Shown: in pieces, positions 1 to 8,530 of the stretch
How the letters are laid out: each line of letters starts with the position of its first letter
Numbering within the stretch: the stretch's first letter is position 1
Assembly (NCBI RefSeq): GCF_900089495.1
Contig: NZ_LT605203.1
Location: forward strand, 669,501-733,500
From: Thiomonas sp. X19
GTDB lineage: Bacteria > Pseudomonadota > Gammaproteobacteria > Burkholderiales > Burkholderiaceae_C
DNA length: 64,000 nucleotides
Direction of reading: 5' to 3'
Notes under the pieces: model-generated
Databases searched by the model: none
Seen by the model: only the letters and a program-made list of their open reading frames with translations
Told to the model about the DNA's origin: nothing
Made by a program: the position numbers and the translations under genes

Positions 1-1
1 C

Positions 2-628
2 GGCCTGCAGGCTTATGTGCCCACCTGGGATGCGATGCGCGCTTTCACCGCCACGCGCCTGACCACGACGCCCGATGAAATCTGGCTGGTCGAACACCAG
101 CCCGTCTACACCCTGGGCCAGACTGGCCAGGCCCAGCATGTGCTGGATGCGCACGGCATCGACGTGGTGCTAACCGACCGTGGTGGACAGGTCACTTACC
201 ACGGCCCTGGCCAGGCGGTGGTCTATGTGCTGATGGACCTGCGCCGCCGGCACTGGATGGTGCGCGAGACCGTGCATCGCCTGGAAGAAGCCGTGATTCG
301 CACCCTGGCGCGCCTGGGCGTGGTGGGCGTGCGGCGCCCCGGCGCACCCGGCATCTACCTGGGCGCCCCCCATCCCCGTGCCGGCGCCAAGATTTCCGCG
401 CTCGGCCTGAAGGTGCGCAATGGCTGCACCTATCATGGCGTCGCCATCAATGTCGACATGGACCTCACCCCCTTTGCCGGCATCAACCCCTGCGGATTTT
501 CCGGGCTCGACGTGGTGGATCTGGCCCAACTCGGCGTGCACACCCGGGCCGATGCGGTGGGCATGTGCTTCGCCACCGAACTGGCGATGCTGGCCGACAC
601 CACACCCAACACGCCACCGCAGGCATGA
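2..628 (+). CDS. lipB: Octanoyl-[acyl carrier protein]:protein transferase LipB (5' end outside window)
   Basis: LipB moves an octanoyl group from acyl carrier protein to the lipoyl domains of 2-oxoacid dehydrogenases and GcvH in the cytoplasm. The family signatures are visible: [14 protein letters not shown], then [20 protein letters not shown] carrying the substrate-pocket glycines and histidine, and [19 protein letters not shown] with the catalytic lysine. The reading frame stays open to base 2 and its codons ([16 protein letters not shown]) match the normal LipB N-terminus, so the true start lies just left of the window; the GTG at 17 would cut off conserved residues. lipA follows after 19 bases, the usual lipBA operon. 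Only the extreme N-terminus is missing. Confidence 0.95.
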   Translation, partial: GLQAYVPTWDAMRAFTATRLTTTPDEIWLVEHQPVYTLGQTGQAQHVLDAHGIDVVLTDRGGQVTYHGPGQAVVYVLMDLRRRHWMVRETVHRLEEAVIRTLARLGVVGVRRPGAPGIYLGAPHPRAGAKISALGLKVRNGCTYHGVAINVDMDLTPFAGINPCGFSGLDVVDLAQLGVHTRADAVGMCFATELAMLADTTPNTPPQA

Positions 629-647
629 ACCTCAGACCCCATTGCCC

Positions 648-1664
648 ATGAACGCACCGCTCGACCCAAGCTCCGAAGCCGCACCGGGCAACGCCCACAT
701 GGCCATGCCAGCTTCGGCGGACGCCTCGGTCAAACAAAAGGGCCAGTCCAAAACCGCGCGCATTCCGATCAAGATCGTGGCCGAAGGCCCGGCGCTGAAA
801 AAGCCGGACTGGATTCGCGTCAAGGCTGCCGCGCCTTCGTCGCGTTTCTACGAAATCAAGAGCCTACTGCGCGAGCAGAAGCTGGTCACGGTGTGCGAGG
901 AGGCTTCCTGCCCGAACATCGGCGAATGCTTCGGTCACGGCACCGCCACCTTCATGATCATGGGCGACAAGTGCACCCGCCGCTGCCCGTTTTGCGACGT
1001 CGGACACGGCCGCCCCGACCCGCTCGATGCCGACGAGCCGCGCAATCTGGCCCAGGCCATCGCCGCACTCAAGCTGCGCTATGTGGTGGTCACCAGTGTC
1101 GACCGTGACGACTTGCGTGACGGCGGCGCGCAGCATTTCGTCGACTGCATCCGCGCCACGCGCGAGCTGTCGCCCGCCACGCAGATCGAAGTGCTGGTGC
1201 CCGACTTCCGCGGCCGGCTCGACAAGGCGCTCGACGTGTTCGCCGCCGGCCTGCCGGACGTGATGAATCACAACCTGGAAACCGTGCCGCGCCTCTACAA
1301 GCAGGCCCGCCCCGGTGCCGACTACGCCCACTCGCTCAAGCTGCTGGCTGATTTCAAACTCCGCCACCCCGGCATCCCCACCAAGAGCGGGCTGATGGTG
1401 GGCCTGGGCGAAACCGACGATGAAATCCTGGAGGTGATGCGCGATATGCGTGCCCACCACATCGACCTGCTCACCATCGGCCAATACCTCGCGCCCTCGG
1501 GCCACCACCTGCCGGTGGCGCGCTACGTGCCACCCGAGACCTTTGCCATGTTCGAGCGCGAGGCACGCGCCATGGGCTTCACCCACGCCGCCGTCGGCCC
1601 GCTGGTACGCTCGAGCTATCACGCCGACCAACAAGCCCGCGACGGCGGCTTCTTCAACGGCTGA
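648..1664 (+). CDS. lipA: Lipoyl synthase LipA (radical SAM)
   Basis: LipA inserts two sulfur atoms into protein-bound octanoyl groups, completing the lipoyl cofactor begun by LipB. Two iron-sulfur cluster motifs are visible: the auxiliary-cluster cysteines in [12 protein letters not shown] (C83, C88, C94) and the radical SAM triad in CTRRCPFC (C109, C113, C116). The product is 338 residues, normal for proteobacteria with a short variable N-terminus. I chose the ATG at 648 because it follows lipB directly; the open frame further upstream overlaps lipB and reads as non-LipA sequence. The C-terminal RSSYHADQQ segment is typical. It is expected to be co-transcribed with lipB. Confidence 0.97.
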   Translation: MNAPLDPSSEAAPGNAHMAMPASADASVKQKGQSKTARIPIKIVAEGPALKKPDWIRVKAAAPSSRFYEIKSLLREQKLVTVCEEASCPNIGECFGHGTATFMIMGDKCTRRCPFCDVGHGRPDPLDADEPRNLAQAIAALKLRYVVVTSVDRDDLRDGGAQHFVDCIRATRELSPATQIEVLVPDFRGRLDKALDVFAAGLPDVMNHNLETVPRLYKQARPGADYAHSLKLLADFKLRHPGIPTKSGLMVGLGETDDEILEVMRDMRAHHIDLLTIGQYLAPSGHHLPVARYVPPETFAMFEREARAMGFTHAAVGPLVRSSYHADQQARDGGFFNG

Positions 1665-1690
1665 TTTTCACAACCCCACCAGGACTCACA

Positions 1691-1894
1691 TTGGCCAAGC
1701 CGAATTACTCCTACGAAAAACGCCAGAAGGAACTCGCCAAGCAACGCAAGAAGCAAGAGAAGCTGCAGCGCCGGGCGCACAAGCCGGATGGCTCGCCCGA
1801 CGCCCCCCAGGGGCAAGACGCTGAATCGACCAGCAGCGGCGCAGCCGACAATGGCTCTACCCCGAGCCCTTTGGAACCCGGGCCTTCGGCCTGA
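1691..1894 (+). CDS. Small conserved hypothetical protein, highly charged N-terminus
   Basis: A 67-residue protein starting at a TTG codon behind an AGGA ribosome binding site at 1681-1684. The first 30 residues (MAKPNYSYEKRQKELAKQRK and following) are almost all lysine, arginine, glutamate and glutamine and should form a basic helix. The second half is low-complexity Ser/Pro/Gly/Asp. Short proteins starting MAKPNY.FEKRQ.EL are widespread in proteobacteria, but no function is established that I know of. It lies 26 bases after lipA on the same strand and may share its transcript. The start codon and conserved N-terminus make it a likely real gene rather than a chance frame. Confidence 0.75.
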   Translation: MAKPNYSYEKRQKELAKQRKKQEKLQRRAHKPDGSPDAPQGQDAESTSSGAADNGSTPSPLEPGPSA

Positions 1895-1951
1895 CGCTGT
1901 CACGCCGCTGACCGCGGTTAGCGTGTCGGCACGCATAGCCCGGCTCTGCCT

Positions 1952-3538
1952 TCAGCCGAGTTCTTCATACAGCGGCAGGGTGAGGAATTCGATGAAATCC
2001 TTGCCCGTGACCATGCGCTCGAAAATCTGCGCCGCCTTGTCGAACTGGCCTTCGGCGCCGCTGGCCTTGACTTTGGCCAACTCTTCGGGAATCAGTCCGC
2101 GCACCAGTTCCGCCGTGACCTTGCGGCCATCGGCCAACACGCCCTTGGGGCTTTGAATCCACTGCCACACCTGGCTGCGGGAGATTTCGGCGGTCGCCGC
2201 GTCTTCCATCAGGTTGTGGATGGGCACTGCGCCGCTGCCCGACAGCCAGGCGCCGAGGTAATGGATGCCGACATTGATGTTGTTGCGCAGACCCGCTTCG
2301 GTAATGGGCGTCTCGGGCCGGAAGTCCAGCAGATCGGCAGCGGCAACAACCACATCGTCGCGGGTCTTGCCGATCTGGTTGGGCTTGTCGCCGAGCACGG
2401 CGACGAATTCTTCCATCGCCGACGCCACCAGTCCGGGATGGGCGACCCAGCCGCCGTCGTAGCCGTCGGTGGCGTCGCGGCGCTTGTCCAGGCGTATGCC
2501 TTCCATCGCCTTGGCGTTTTTCTCCGGGTCGTTCTTGATGGGAATGAGCGCGCTCATGCCGCCGATGGCGGGTGCGCGCCGTTTGTGGCAGGTCTTGAGC
2601 AGCAGCAGGGCGTAAGCGCGCATGAACGGCACGTTCATGGTGATCTGACCGCGCTCGGCGAGGCAGAAGTCACGGTCCACCTTGAACTTCTTGATGGCGC
2701 TGAAGATGTAGTCCCAGCGCCCGGCGTTCAAGCCGGCGCTGTGCTCGCGCAGTTCGTACAGAATTTCGTCCATCTCGAAGGCGGCAAGAATGGTTTCCAC
2801 CAGCACCGTGGCCTTGATCGTGCCTTGCGCAAGGCCCAGCTCGTTTTGCGCCAGCACGAACACGTCGTTCCACAGCCGCGCCTCCAGATGGTTTTCCATT
2901 TTCGGCAAATAAAAGAACGGACCGGCGCCGCGCGCGATCAGTTCCTTCGCGTTGTGGAACAAGAACAGGCCGCAGTCGAACAGTCCGCCGCTCACCCGCT
3001 GGCCGTCCACCAGCATGTGCTTTTCGTCCAGATGCCAGCCCCGCGGGCGCACCTGCAGGGTGGCGACGGTGTCGTTCAGTTTGTAGGTCTTGCCGTTCTG
3101 CTCCAGCACGATGCGACGGCGGATGGCTTCGCTCAGATTGATCTGACCCTGGATCTGGTTGTCCCAGTTCGGCGTGTTGGCGTCTTCGAAATCGGCCATA
3201 TAGCTGTCGGCGCCTGAATTGAAGGCGTTGATGACCATCTTGCGATCGACCGGGCCGGTGATTTCCACCCGGCGGCGCTCCAGCGCGGGGGGGAGGGGAG
3301 CGATGGTCCAGCCGCCCTCGCGGATGGCGCGGGTTTCAGGCAGAAAATCGGGCCTTTCGCCAGCATCCAGACGGGCAGTACGCACCCTGCGCGCGCTCAG
3401 CAATTCCTGGCGACGTGGCTCGAAGGCGCGGTGCAATTGGGCGACGAAAGCCAGTGCCTCGGGGCTGAGCACGGCGTCGAAGGCCGGGTTGTGTGGGGCG
3501 TTGATACGGATGCCCTGGGGCAGATCATTGGCTTTCAT
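1952..3538 (-). CDS. aceB: Malate synthase A
   Basis: Malate synthase condenses glyoxylate with acetyl-CoA to malate, the second step of the glyoxylate shunt, allowing growth on acetate and fatty acids. At 528 residues it has the length of isoform A rather than the ~720-residue isoform G. Visible family segments include VEITGPVDRKMVINAFNSGA, DFEDANTPNWDN (magnesium and glyoxylate site), RPRGWHLDEKH and a C-terminal catalytic region ending in FLTLPLYEELG. An AGGAG ribosome binding site lies just upstream of the ATG. Isocitrate lyase is not in the window. Its promoter region ends at the left edge of an insertion sequence 170 bases upstream, which separates it from the LysR regulator at 5463. 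Confidence 0.96.
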   Translation of the reverse strand: MKANDLPQGIRINAPHNPAFDAVLSPEALAFVAQLHRAFEPRRQELLSARRVRTARLDAGERPDFLPETRAIREGGWTIAPLPPALERRRVEITGPVDRKMVINAFNSGADSYMADFEDANTPNWDNQIQGQINLSEAIRRRIVLEQNGKTYKLNDTVATLQVRPRGWHLDEKHMLVDGQRVSGGLFDCGLFLFHNAKELIARGAGPFFYLPKMENHLEARLWNDVFVLAQNELGLAQGTIKATVLVETILAAFEMDEILYELREHSAGLNAGRWDYIFSAIKKFKVDRDFCLAERGQITMNVPFMRAYALLLLKTCHKRRAPAIGGMSALIPIKNDPEKNAKAMEGIRLDKRRDATDGYDGGWVAHPGLVASAMEEFVAVLGDKPNQIGKTRDDVVVAAADLLDFRPETPITEAGLRNNINVGIHYLGAWLSGSGAVPIHNLMEDAATAEISRSQVWQWIQSPKGVLADGRKVTAELVRGLIPEELAKVKASGAEGQFDKAAQIFERMVTGKDFIEFLTLPLYEELG

Positions 3539-3673
3539 GCGAATCTCCTGGGGTTTTGGTCACGAGTTTTATGTTGCGGCGCGGAATGCCGGAATGCCTG
3601 TCATTTTGCAAGCCCAAAAGGGCGAGACCAGCTGAAACGCGGGGCGGGACAGACCTCTTGCGACGCCGCTATG

Positions 3674-3684
3674 TTGCATTGCAA
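3674..3684. promoter_or_regulatory. Candidate operator upstream of aceB
   Basis: TTGCATTGCAA is an 11-base perfect inverted repeat 136 bases upstream of the aceB start codon. A related TTTTGCAAG lies closer to the gene near 3604. TTTGCAAA-like motifs are known binding sites for acetate/short-chain fatty acid regulators of the RamB/ScfR type upstream of glyoxylate-shunt genes in other bacteria. That link is by analogy only. Confidence 0.25.
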
Positions 3685-3708
3685 AGTGTAAGGTGAATTG
3701 GCGCAAAT

Positions 3709-5343
3709 GCCAGCCTTGTCCAACGTGGAATGAGCCTGAGCGAGGCGCGTCTTTCCATCGAGGGATGAGCCTGAAGGCGGGTTCGGGTCTGAGTTTCAAG
3801 CGGGTTGATCATCCACAGGATGGTGATCAACATGGACGACACGCGACTGACCACAATCGCGCAACTCGAGCAATTTCTCAGCGCCAATGCACAAGTTGCG
3901 TTTTCACCGCACGGCGACGATGCGCAGCGCTACGCCCACATCAGTCGGGTTCTGCGGCGGCTTGACTACCCCCGACGCACCAAGTGTGAACGCGGGGTGG
4001 TGCTGGCCTATTTGCGTCACACCAGCGGTTACAGCCGCGCGCAACTCACGCGCCTGGTGCGCCGGTGGCAGGCCAACCGCCTGGCCGCAGAGCCGCTGGT
4101 CAAGCGTTACGGCGCCCCGGCAGCCCCCTTTGCCCGCAAGTTCACGCCCGGCGATGTGACGCTGCTCGTGGAGATGGACCGCGCCCATGAGGATGTCTGC
4201 GGCCCGGCCATCGCGCACCTGCTGCAGCGGGCCTACCACGTCTATGGCGACGCGCGCTATGCCCGCCTGGCCACGCTGTCAGTCTCGCACCTGTACAACC
4301 TGCGCAAGAGCGCTGGCTACCGCGCCCAGCGCCTGCATGTCACCAAGACCCGCCCGGTGAACAACCCCATTGGCACGCGGCGCGCACCGCAACCCCAGGG
4401 ACGCGCAGGCTTTGTGCGCATCGATACCGTGCACCAGGGCGACCAGGACGGCATCAAGGGGGTGTATCACATCACCTGCGTGGATGCGGTCAGCCAATGG
4501 CAGGTGCAGGCTTGCGTGCAGGGCATCAGCGAGGCGTATCTGTTGCCCGTGCTGGCCCTGGTCATCGCCCAGTTTCCTTTCGAGATCGCAGGCTTTCATT
4601 CGGACAACGGCTCGGAATACATCAACGCCCGCGTGACCAAGATGCTGGAGAAGCTGCGGATCGAGCAGACCAAGTCCCGCTCCCGCCACAGCAACGATAA
4701 CGCGCTGGCCGAGAGCAAGAACGCCAGCGTGGTGCGCAAACACATGGGGTACAGCCACATCCCGCAGCAGTATGCCCAGAGGATCAATGCCTTCTACCAA
4801 ACGGTCTTCAACCCTTGGCTCAATGGGCATCGTCCGTGCTTGTTTGCCACGGAGATCACCAGCCCCAAGGGCAAGATCGTCAAGCGCTACGCCCACGCCG
4901 ATGTGAAGACGCCCCTGGCTTGCCTGGCGCAGCTCAGTGCGCAGGGCTTGGTGCGCTTCAAGGCAGGCATCACGCTAGACGCTTTGCAGGCTCAGGCGGC
5001 TGCGCAAACCGATCTGGCCGCCGCTCAGGCCATGCAGCAGGCCAAGGCGGCGCTCTTTGCGCGGTTCAACGCGCCACGGCAACAGGCCTGACAGGGGGCC
5101 ACTCTGCGCCGCGGGGAACGGATCCATCCCAACCCGCTCAGATCCAAACAGAAAAGACGGCGCGCGTGGGCAGTGCTTGCAGCAAGACTGGAGGGGGGCC
5201 TCCGGCGGCCTGGCAGGGGCCTTCCAATCAAAGGTCCAAGCCACAACCCAACCCTCTTTACACTGACCCTTTCAACTTCGATCAACCCGACTTCAAAGAA
5301 CCCAACTCAACCTGGCTTCAGGCTCATTCCTGAATTAGAAAAT
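3709..5343 (+). mobile_element. Insertion sequence, copy 1 (1635 bp, DD(35)E transposase)
   Basis: A 1635-base segment that recurs, with no difference I could find, at 37451-39085 in the same orientation. It carries one transposase gene. Imperfect inverted ends are present: GGGATGAGCCTGAAG at 3762-3776 (and an extra end-like copy GGAATGAGCCTGA at 3727-3739) against the inverted CTTCAGGCTCATTCC at 5316-5330; the similarity continues inward for about 50 bases up to a shared GGGTTGATC. The 9-mer AAATGCCAG occurs at both edges (3705-3713 and 5340-5348), consistent with a target duplication. The element sits between aceB and a divergent LysR gene. Bases 5092-5343 inside the element hold no gene I can support. 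Confidence 0.9.
3832..5091 (+). CDS. Transposase with rve integrase core (IS copy 1)
   Basis: A 419-residue transposase of the DDE/integrase (rve) superfamily. The N-terminal ~120 residues form a helix-turn-helix-like DNA-binding region rich in Arg (YLRHTSGYSRAQLTRLVRRW). The catalytic triad is readable: D198 in RIDTVHQGD, D258 in FHSDNGSEYIN and E294 in NDNALAESKN, giving the D-D-35-E spacing. The C-terminal part resembles IS481/IS3-type transposases, but I cannot assign the IS family by eye. I chose the ATG at 3832 because GGTGA lies five bases before it; in-frame TTG at 3805 and ATG at 3820 have poorer sites. The protein is identical to that of the second copy, so both are probably intact. 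Confidence 0.9.
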   Translation: MDDTRLTTIAQLEQFLSANAQVAFSPHGDDAQRYAHISRVLRRLDYPRRTKCERGVVLAYLRHTSGYSRAQLTRLVRRWQANRLAAEPLVKRYGAPAAPFARKFTPGDVTLLVEMDRAHEDVCGPAIAHLLQRAYHVYGDARYARLATLSVSHLYNLRKSAGYRAQRLHVTKTRPVNNPIGTRRAPQPQGRAGFVRIDTVHQGDQDGIKGVYHITCVDAVSQWQVQACVQGISEAYLLPVLALVIAQFPFEIAGFHSDNGSEYINARVTKMLEKLRIEQTKSRSRHSNDNALAESKNASVVRKHMGYSHIPQQYAQRINAFYQTVFNPWLNGHRPCLFATEITSPKGKIVKRYAHADVKTPLACLAQLSAQGLVRFKAGITLDALQAQAAAQTDLAAAQAMQQAKAALFARFNAPRQQA

Positions 5344-5462
5344 GCCAGAGTCATGGCGTAAGTCACTATTGACTTGAATGGTGGTAATGAGGCTGAATAT
5401 GCGCATTAGTACCCAACTCAAGCACAATGCCGGCCAAGTTTGGGCGGGCTCAGGGGGCAGAC

Positions 5463-6407
5463 ATGGACCGACTCAAGCAGATTGAAACCTTCGTCGCCGT
5501 GGCCGGCCGCGGCAGTCTCACGGCGGCGGCCAACGCCGAGGGCGTGGCTCCAGCCATCATCGGGCGGCGCATCGACGCGCTGGAAGCACGTCTCGGGGTC
5601 AAGCTCCTGGTGCGGACCACGCGGCGCATCAGCCTCACGCACGAGGGCGTGGCCTTTCTGGAAGATTGCCAGCGCCTGCTGGCCGATCTGCAAAGCGCCG
5701 AGGCCAGCGTCACCGCGGGCGGGGTCAAAGCCAGCGGACATTTGCGCATCACCGCCCCGGCCGGCTTTGGCCGCAAGCATGTGGCGCCGCTGGTGCCCGA
5801 ATTCCGGCAGCGCAACCCGGACGTCACCCTGTCGCTGGACCTCACCGACCGCCTCGTCGATCTGGTCAACGAAGGCTACGACTGCGCCGTGCGCGTCGGC
5901 GCGCTGGCCGACTCCAGCCTGGTGAGCGTGCGCCTGGGGGAAAGCCGCCGCGCCTGCGTGGCGTCGCCTGCCTACATTCGCCGCTTCGGCGCGCCGCAAT
6001 CGCCGCAGGACTTGCAGCGCCACCGCTGCCTGACCTATTCCAGCGTGGCCAGCCAGCCACGCGGCTGGGTGTTCCAGCAAGCCGGCGAGTCTCTGCACCT
6101 GCGCCTGAGCGGCCCACTCGACTGCACCGACGGCGCCGTGCTGCACCAGTGGTGCATCGAAGGCCACGGCTTGGCCTGGCGCTCGATGTGGGAGGTCGGC
6201 GAAGAACTGGCCACGGGCGGCCTGGTGGAGGTGCTGGCCGACTACGCCGCGCCGCCCGTCGGCATTCATGTCGTGTTCGCCCAGCGCAAACACATGCCCT
6301 TGCGCCAGCGTCTGTGGATCGACTACCTGAAAGAGTGCTTCGCCAACCCCGCGCTCTGGCCCTGGTCGCGCACGGAATCGGCCAGCGCGCTGGCCGAGCC
6401 GGCTTGA
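5463..6407 (+). CDS. LysR-family transcriptional regulator
   Basis: A 314-residue LysR-type regulator: winged helix-turn-helix at residues ~1-60 (MDRLKQIETFVAVAGRGS, then AIIGRRIDALEARLGVKLL) and a periplasmic-binding-protein-like effector domain from ~90 to the end (GHLRITAPAGFGRKHVAPLV, DCAVRVGALADSSL). The start at 5463 gives the standard LysR N-terminus and has a purine-rich stretch just upstream; an earlier in-frame start at 5427 would add 12 unconserved residues. It is transcribed away from aceB, and without the insertion sequence the two starts would be about 290 bases apart, the classic layout of a LysR gene and its target. That it controls aceB is inference. Confidence 0.9.
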   Translation: MDRLKQIETFVAVAGRGSLTAAANAEGVAPAIIGRRIDALEARLGVKLLVRTTRRISLTHEGVAFLEDCQRLLADLQSAEASVTAGGVKASGHLRITAPAGFGRKHVAPLVPEFRQRNPDVTLSLDLTDRLVDLVNEGYDCAVRVGALADSSLVSVRLGESRRACVASPAYIRRFGAPQSPQDLQRHRCLTYSSVASQPRGWVFQQAGESLHLRLSGPLDCTDGAVLHQWCIEGHGLAWRSMWEVGEELATGGLVEVLADYAAPPVGIHVVFAQRKHMPLRQRLWIDYLKECFANPALWPWSRTESASALAEPA

Positions 6408-6462
6408 GGCGCCGGCTGCACCGCCGTTACAGCCGCACACAGCCAGGCGCGAACGCGTTGCC

Positions 6463-6468
6463 GATAAT
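6463..6468 (+). promoter_or_regulatory. Candidate -10 element before the 53-residue gene
   Basis: GATAAT at 6463-6468 with an extended TG two bases before it. It would give a leader of about 36 bases for the small gene at 6511. No convincing -35 is visible. Confidence 0.3.
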
Positions 6469-6510
6469 CGTGGCATCACCGACACGCCCTTTCCCGTCCC
6501 TTCCCGCCCC

Positions 6511-6672
6511 ATGTTCGGCCTGGCCGTCTCCTTCGTTTCCTATCCTTTTGCCGTCTGGTGGCTCAAGCGCCTGTTCGAGAACATCGGCCTGGAAACCAAC
6601 ACCAAGTTTCTGATTTTCTTGTTGGCCAGCGTGGTGTCCTGGGTGGCGGGCACGGCGGCCGCGCATCTCTGA
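6511..6672 (+). CDS. Small membrane protein, 53 residues
   Basis: A short open frame ATG...TGA encoding 53 residues with two hydrophobic stretches: FGLAVSFVSYPFAVWWL at residues 2-18 and FLIFLLASVVSWVAGTAAA near the C-terminus, separated by a charged loop (KRLFENIGLETNTK). This is the pattern of a two-helix inner-membrane miniprotein. It lies in the gap between the LysR gene and the convergent znu operon, where no longer gene exists, and a -10-like GATAAT lies 42 bases upstream. I do not recognise the family; a chance frame is possible, but the regular hydrophobic pattern argues for a real gene. Confidence 0.55.
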   Translation: MFGLAVSFVSYPFAVWWLKRLFENIGLETNTKFLIFLLASVVSWVAGTAAAHL

Positions 6673-6746
6673 GCCCGGAGCGCCGCAGCGCTCCAGAATT
6701 GCCCAGAGGCGGTCCGGGTTCGCCCCCGATTCCTCCCTCCGCAGGC

Positions 6747-7562
6747 TCAGGCCGCGGCGCCCGGCACGCGGCGGGGCAGCGCGGCTTGCGCCGCGAGATA
6801 CAGGGCGAAGCTGAGCGAGGCGATCCAGGTGCTGGCCGGATAGCCGATGTAGTACGCAGCCGCCAGGCCTGCCCAGGTGAGCAGCAGCCCGAACACCATG
6901 GCCAGCAGCACGCCCCGCGCCATGCCGCGCGCCAAGGCCTGAGCCGCCGCTGCGGGGCCGATGAGGAAGGCAAAGATGAGCAGCGCGCCGATCACCGGCA
7001 CGGCGATGGCCACCACCGCCGCCACCAGGGCGACGAACAGCAAGTCGAGCGCGCGCACCGGCACACCGCGCGCCCGCGCCGCTTCGGGGTTGAGGCTGGC
7101 GAAGGCCAGCGGCCGGTAGATGGCCGCAAGCGCCGACAGGCAAGCCAGCGCCACCGCCAGCGACAGCCCGGCTTGAGCCGCCGTGATGCCGACGATGCTG
7201 CCGAACAGGATGCTCATGGCCGCCTGGGCGTTGGCGGTGTAGAGGTTGAGGAACAGCACGCCCAGACCGAGCGCGAACATCAACACCATGCCGATGCCGA
7301 TGTCGCGCTCACGCAGCCGGCTGCCGGCCAGCGCCAGGGCGAAGCCCGCCGCCAGGGTGAAGCCGAACAGGCCGAGGTAGGGGCTGACACCCAGCAGAAT
7401 GGCGCCCGCCGCGCCGGTGAAGCCGACATGCGACAGCGCATGCGCCGCAAACGCCTGGCGCCGCAAGGTGACGAAATAGCCCACCGCGGCGCAGGCCACG
7501 GCAATGCTGCTGCCGGCCAGCAGGGCGTGGCGCATGAAGCCGTATTCCAGGCCGAGGATCAT
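6747..7562 (-). CDS. znuB: Metal ABC transporter permease (ZnuB-like, ABC-3 family)
   Basis: A 271-residue integral membrane protein with about eight hydrophobic helices, of the ABC-3 family that imports Zn, Mn or Fe. Family landmarks are the loop after helix 1 (YFVTLRRQAFAAHALSHVGF, where the EAA-like contact to the ATPase lies) and the C-terminal VPVIGALLIFAFLIGPAA. It is the last gene of a four-gene operon (zur-like, binding protein, ATPase, permease) and its start overlaps the ATPase stop by four bases. Zinc is the most likely substrate because a Zur-type repressor heads the operon; manganese cannot be excluded by sequence. Confidence 0.88.
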   Translation of the reverse strand: MILGLEYGFMRHALLAGSSIAVACAAVGYFVTLRRQAFAAHALSHVGFTGAAGAILLGVSPYLGLFGFTLAAGFALALAGSRLRERDIGIGMVLMFALGLGVLFLNLYTANAQAAMSILFGSIVGITAAQAGLSLAVALACLSALAAIYRPLAFASLNPEAARARGVPVRALDLLFVALVAAVVAIAVPVIGALLIFAFLIGPAAAAQALARGMARGVLLAMVFGLLLTWAGLAAAYYIGYPASTWIASLSFALYLAAQAALPRRVPGAAA

Positions 7563-8530
7563 CGTTGGCCAGCCGATGGTTCAACGGCGCCGGGCGAACT
7601 GCTTCGCACCCCGTCCGCCTGCGCGGGGAGGGTGGGGATGGCGTGATGTGCGTGGCCATGCGGATGGTCGTGGGCGTGGCCGCAATGCGGCGACACTTCC
7701 GGCATGAAGCCGCGCGCGGGGTGGATGAACACATAGCCGTCGTGCCGCGCCACCGCCATCGGCAGGCCATAGAGCGCGGTGAGCGATTCGGCGTTGACCA
7801 CCGCGTCCACCGTGCCGATGCGCCCGCGGCCGGCGGCGAGATACAGCACCTGGTCCATCACCGGCAGCAGCGGGTTGATGTCGTGCGCGGTGAGCATCAC
7901 CGCCAGTTGCTGCGCATCGCACAGCCGCCGCACCAGTGCCAGCACGCCTTGTTGCGAACGCGGGTCGAGGTTGGACAGCGGCTCGTCCAGCAGCAACAGG
8001 CGCACCGGGTTGACCAGCGCCTGGGCGATGCACACGCGCTGGCGCTCGCCGCCCGAGAGCGCATCCATCGGTCGCGTGGCCAGATGCTGTGCCTCCACGC
8101 TGTGCAGCGCCTGTTGCGTGGCCTGGCGGCGCTCGGCGGCGTGGCGCAGGCCCGGGCCCCAGCGCTCGCCCTGCCAGGCGGCGGCGACGAAGCTGGCAGC
8201 GTCGATGCGGCCGAACGCGCCCTCCGGCACGGTCTGCGCCACATAGCCGATGCGGGTGCGCGCCGCCGCCAGGGGTTGGCCGAGCAATTCCAGGCTGCCG
8301 CCGCCCGCGGGCAGGATGCCGGCCAGGGTTTGCAGCAGCGTGGTCTTGCCCGAGCCGTTGGCGCCGAACACGCCCACGAGCTGGCCGGGGGCGAGCGCCA
8401 GGTCCAGCGCCGTGATCACGGCCTGCTCGCCACGCCGGCAGTTCAGGCCGCGTGCTTGCACGGCCCATGTGGCTGCCGCGCCCCGGCCCGCGGCGATGGC
8501 CGGGATTCCAGCATGAGCTTCAGCGTTCAT
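7559..8530 (-). CDS. znuC: Metal ABC transporter ATPase (ZnuC-like) with His-rich tail
   Basis: A 323-residue ABC ATPase: Walker A GANGSGKTT, Q-loop GYVAQTVPEG, signature LSGGERQRVCIAQAL, Walker B LLLLDEPLSNLD and an H-loop in LTAHD. It powers the ZnuB-like permease. The chosen ATG at 8530 overlaps the binding-protein stop by four bases (ATGA), implying translational coupling. The C-terminus carries an unusual metal-ligand-rich segment, HCGHAHDHPHGHAHH, then about 30 low-complexity residues encoded by DNA resembling the palindromic repeats elsewhere in the window. The histidines may bind or sense the transported metal; that is inference. Confidence 0.9.
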   Translation of the reverse strand: MNAEAHAGIPAIAAGRGAAATWAVQARGLNCRRGEQAVITALDLALAPGQLVGVFGANGSGKTTLLQTLAGILPAGGGSLELLGQPLAAARTRIGYVAQTVPEGAFGRIDAASFVAAAWQGERWGPGLRHAAERRQATQQALHSVEAQHLATRPMDALSGGERQRVCIAQALVNPVRLLLLDEPLSNLDPRSQQGVLALVRRLCDAQQLAVMLTAHDINPLLPVMDQVLYLAAGRGRIGTVDAVVNAESLTALYGLPMAVARHDGYVFIHPARGFMPEVSPHCGHAHDHPHGHAHHAIPTLPAQADGVRSSSPGAVEPSAGQR

